A DNA stretch of 17,365 nt from Fidelibacterota bacterium UBA2125 (lineage in GTDB: Bacteria; Fidelibacterota; Marinisomatia; Marinisomatales; S15-B10): positions 1 through 17,365 of the forward strand of contig DCXX01000137.1 of NCBI GenBank assembly GCA_002329125.1, written 5' to 3'. This document shows positions 16,211 to 17,365 of the stretch, piece by piece. Below the pieces are notes generated by a model. That model made no database searches, was not told where the DNA came from, and saw only the letters and a list, made by a program, of their open reading frames with translations. Position 1 is the stretch's first letter. Each line of letters starts with the position of its first letter. A program made the position numbers and the translations under genes.

Positions 16211-16232
16211 CTAAAAGTCAACTTTCAACTCC
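16203..16232. terminator. Hairpin at the receptor / methyltransferase convergence
   Basis: AGTTGAC (16205-16211), loop TAAAA, GTCAACT (16217-16223), then TT, makes a seven-pair stem at the receptor stop codon. An alternative stem pairs GGAGTTGA (16203-16210) with TCAACTCC (16225-16232). The site lies between two convergent genes, so a two-way terminator is likely, though T-runs are short. Confidence 0.5.
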
Positions 16233-16236
16233 TAAA

Positions 16237-16950
16237 CTATTTTGCCACTTTCCTGAACTTTAGGAGGTAGCGGTCCATTGTGTGTCGTCCTTCATCGAAA
16301 CCTCTAATAGAATGATCGTCATCAGGATTCCGAAGCATATCAGAGCTTTCTACAAGCTCAAAACCGTGGGAAGTACATTCGTCGATAACGACCTGTTCGT
16401 TTAAACGATGGGTCTCATCATCCCATCCTGGACGATCTGTGGCGACATCCACGATACCGAGAATTCCGTTCGGCTTCAAAGCTGCGTGCAATTCCGCAAG
16501 AAGTTGATCGCGGGGCGTTTTTGCATCGTGGTAATTTCGGATGGAAACCATTACATCGATACTACCAACCGGGAGATCCGACGGCTTTGAAAATATCTGT
16601 ACATTTGAAAGGTTAGCTTTTTTAATACGTTCTTCAATTTTGTCAAGAGTATCGTATCGTCCTGAGCCGTAGAATCCCATCATGCAATATACCTTACCGT
16701 CGTCGCCCATAAGTCGGGAAAGGAGATGTGTATTGTATCCTCCGCCGGGCCAAAGATCGGCCACTGTTATACCGGGTTGAATTCCCAAGAACGTGTAGAC
16801 ATCGATGGCTTTTCGGTGTGCATCTTGTTCTTTTTCTTCAGAAGAGCGTGCGGGATCATCGAGAACGGATCTATCAAGAGAAGCAGGTTTACTACAGGAT
16901 GAGAGCACAATCATTCCCAGTAAAGGCACCAGAACAGTAAAGTTTTTCAT
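16237..16950 (-). CDS. Lipoprotein-type class I SAM methyltransferase homologue (COG4798-like)
   Basis: 237 residues with a lipoprotein signal, MKNFTVLVPLLGMIVLSSC (Cys19), followed by a Rossmann methyltransferase core. Motif I is VADLWPGGGYNTHLLSRL (63-80), where Gly-Gly-Gly replaces the usual G-x-G-x-G. Later strands are VYCMMGFY, IDVMVSIRNYHD (with the Asn-Tyr-His usual in this group) and LKPNGILGIVDVATDRPG. This matches the group called 'predicted methyltransferase' (COG4798), many members of which have signal peptides. AAGGAG lies eight bases before the ATG. SAM is not known to be available outside the cytoplasm, so the exported protein may be a binding or non-methyltransferase relative. 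It is convergent with the receptor and 72 bases downstream of infA. Function is unknown. Confidence 0.85.
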   Translation of the reverse strand: MKNFTVLVPLLGMIVLSSCSKPASLDRSVLDDPARSSEEKEQDAHRKAIDVYTFLGIQPGITVADLWPGGGYNTHLLSRLMGDDGKVYCMMGFYGSGRYDTLDKIEERIKKANLSNVQIFSKPSDLPVGSIDVMVSIRNYHDAKTPRDQLLAELHAALKPNGILGIVDVATDRPGWDDETHRLNEQVVIDECTSHGFELVESSDMLRNPDDDHSIRGFDEGRHTMDRYLLKFRKVAK

Positions 16951-17022
16951 ATTCTTTTCTCCTTATGAAAATTCATTAAGATAATGTTGAAAGTAAAGTG
17001 TATATAGAAACTGAAAATTGGT

Positions 17023-17250
17023 CTACTTGTGCCGGTATACGATCCTTCCCCTGGTGAGATCATAGGGTGATATTTCAAGAGTGACGATATCACCTGGAAG
17101 AATCTTGATGAAGTATTTGCGCATTTTTCCGGAGACGTAGGCAAGAACTTCATGCTGTTTATCCCCAATTTCTATCTCCACGCGGAACATGGAATTGGGT
17201 AATGCCTCTTTTATAGTACCATCAATGGTAAGCGGTTTTTCTTTAGCCAA
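17023..17250 (-). CDS. infA: Translation initiation factor IF-1
   Basis: 75 residues forming the single OB/S1 domain of IF-1, which binds the ribosomal A site during initiation. The matches are close to universal: GTIKEALPNSMFRVE, SGKMRKYFIKILPGD and ISPYDLTRGRIVYRHK. Length is normal (72-75). The start is a TTG at 17250 with AGAGG about seven bases upstream; no ATG fits. The gene stands outside the secY/map/rpmJ ribosomal cluster where infA often lies, between a tRNA-like 3' end and an exported methyltransferase homologue. It is the only cytoplasmic housekeeping protein in the window. Confidence 0.96.
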   Translation of the reverse strand: MAKEKPLTIDGTIKEALPNSMFRVEIEIGDKQHEVLAYVSGKMRKYFIKILPGDIVTLEISPYDLTRGRIVYRHK

Positions 17251-17283
17251 TCAAGACCTCTCTTTATTGATTGGGGTCGACTC

Positions 17284-17315
17284 GTCTCCACTATGCTACT
17301 CTATGCAAGTGAGAC
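17284..17315 (-). other. Hairpin in the infA leader
   Basis: GTCTC (17284-17288) pairs with GAGAC (17311-17315), ACT (17290-17292) with AGT (17308-17310), and TGC (17294-17296) with GCA (17305-17307), with two single-base bulges and an eight-base loop. GGTCGA (17275-17280) and TCGACC (17333-17338) could close it further. There is no T-run on either strand, so it is not a normal terminator. It may be a processing or 5'-leader structure between the tRNA and infA. Confidence 0.35.
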
Positions 17316-17343
17316 TTCCCGATTTCACTGGATCGACCAAAAG

Positions 17344-17365
17344 CGGGACCGACGAGACTCGAACT
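17344..17365 (-). tRNA. 3' end of a probable tRNA (or tmRNA), cut by window edge
   Basis: Read on the minus strand, the edge holds the end of a T-arm: loop TTCGAGT (17363-17357), T-stem 3' strand CTCGT (17356-17352) whose first two bases pair with the AG at 17365-17364, then a seven-base acceptor strand CGGTCCC (17351-17345) and discriminator G (17344). CCA is not encoded. The anticodon is outside the window, so the amino acid cannot be named; a tmRNA 3' end is not excluded. Confidence 0.55.

Noticed and set aside
17275..17362. Similar GACGAG/CTCGTC and TCGA words beside the tRNA end, considered as a duplicated attachment site left by an integrated element.
   Set aside because: The copies are inverted and only 6-8 bases long, and there is no integrase gene or element boundary in the window.
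1..17365. CRISPR arrays, insertion sequences, transposase or phage genes.
   Set aside because: No regularly spaced repeats, no terminal inverted repeats with a transposase frame, and no phage-type proteins were seen on either strand.

Overview
The window looks like chromosomal DNA of a Gram-negative bacterium. It has a TonB-dependent receptor, several lipobox signal peptides, a Tat signal and c-type cytochromes. The gene mix suggests the FCB side of the tree: a GH92 mannosidase, a giant BNR/Asp-box propeller protein, a gamma-glutamyltransferase homologue, a PQQ dehydrogenase and exported cytochromes. A marine Marinimicrobia (SAR406)-like lineage is my guess from gene content alone; no marker here settles it. 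Most genes have recognisable Shine-Dalgarno sequences, and TTG or GTG starts occur.

Layout. (1) 1-2598, minus: a GH92 exo-alpha-mannosidase lipoprotein that runs off the left edge. (2) 2599-2975: a non-coding gap between divergent genes. (3) 2976-4634, plus: a lipoprotein of the gamma-glutamyltransferase fold whose gamma-glutamyl-binding residues look lost. (4) 4636-13955, minus: seven genes in a row. In transcription order they are a Tat-exported HisC-like aminotransferase, a monohaem cytochrome c, a soluble PQQ dehydrogenase, an NHL-propeller protein (peptidyl-hydroxyglycine-lyase-like), a DUF4198 protein with a predicted N-terminal histidine, a large BNR/Asp-box protein and a trihaem lipoprotein. 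(5) 13956-14131: a divergent control region with a promoter on each side and a 27-bp near-palindrome over the receptor promoter. (6) 14132-16210, plus: a TonB-dependent receptor, ending in a hairpin. (7) 16237-16950, minus: a lipoprotein-type SAM methyltransferase homologue. (8) 17023-17250, minus: infA (translation initiation factor IF-1). (9) 17344-17365, minus: the 3' end of a probable tRNA cut by the window edge.

Working together: every protein gene except infA carries an export signal, so this is an envelope-directed stretch. The best candidate for an uncharacterised system is the divergent pair formed by the receptor (14132-16210) and the aminotransferase / cytochrome c / PQQ dehydrogenase / NHL set (13955-9345), perhaps extended to the trihaem lipoprotein. 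A reasonable model is outer-membrane uptake of a small molecule (the substrate or PQQ itself) and its periplasmic oxidation, with electrons passed to cytochrome c. The periplasmic aminotransferase is the puzzling part. The substrate cannot be read from the sequence.
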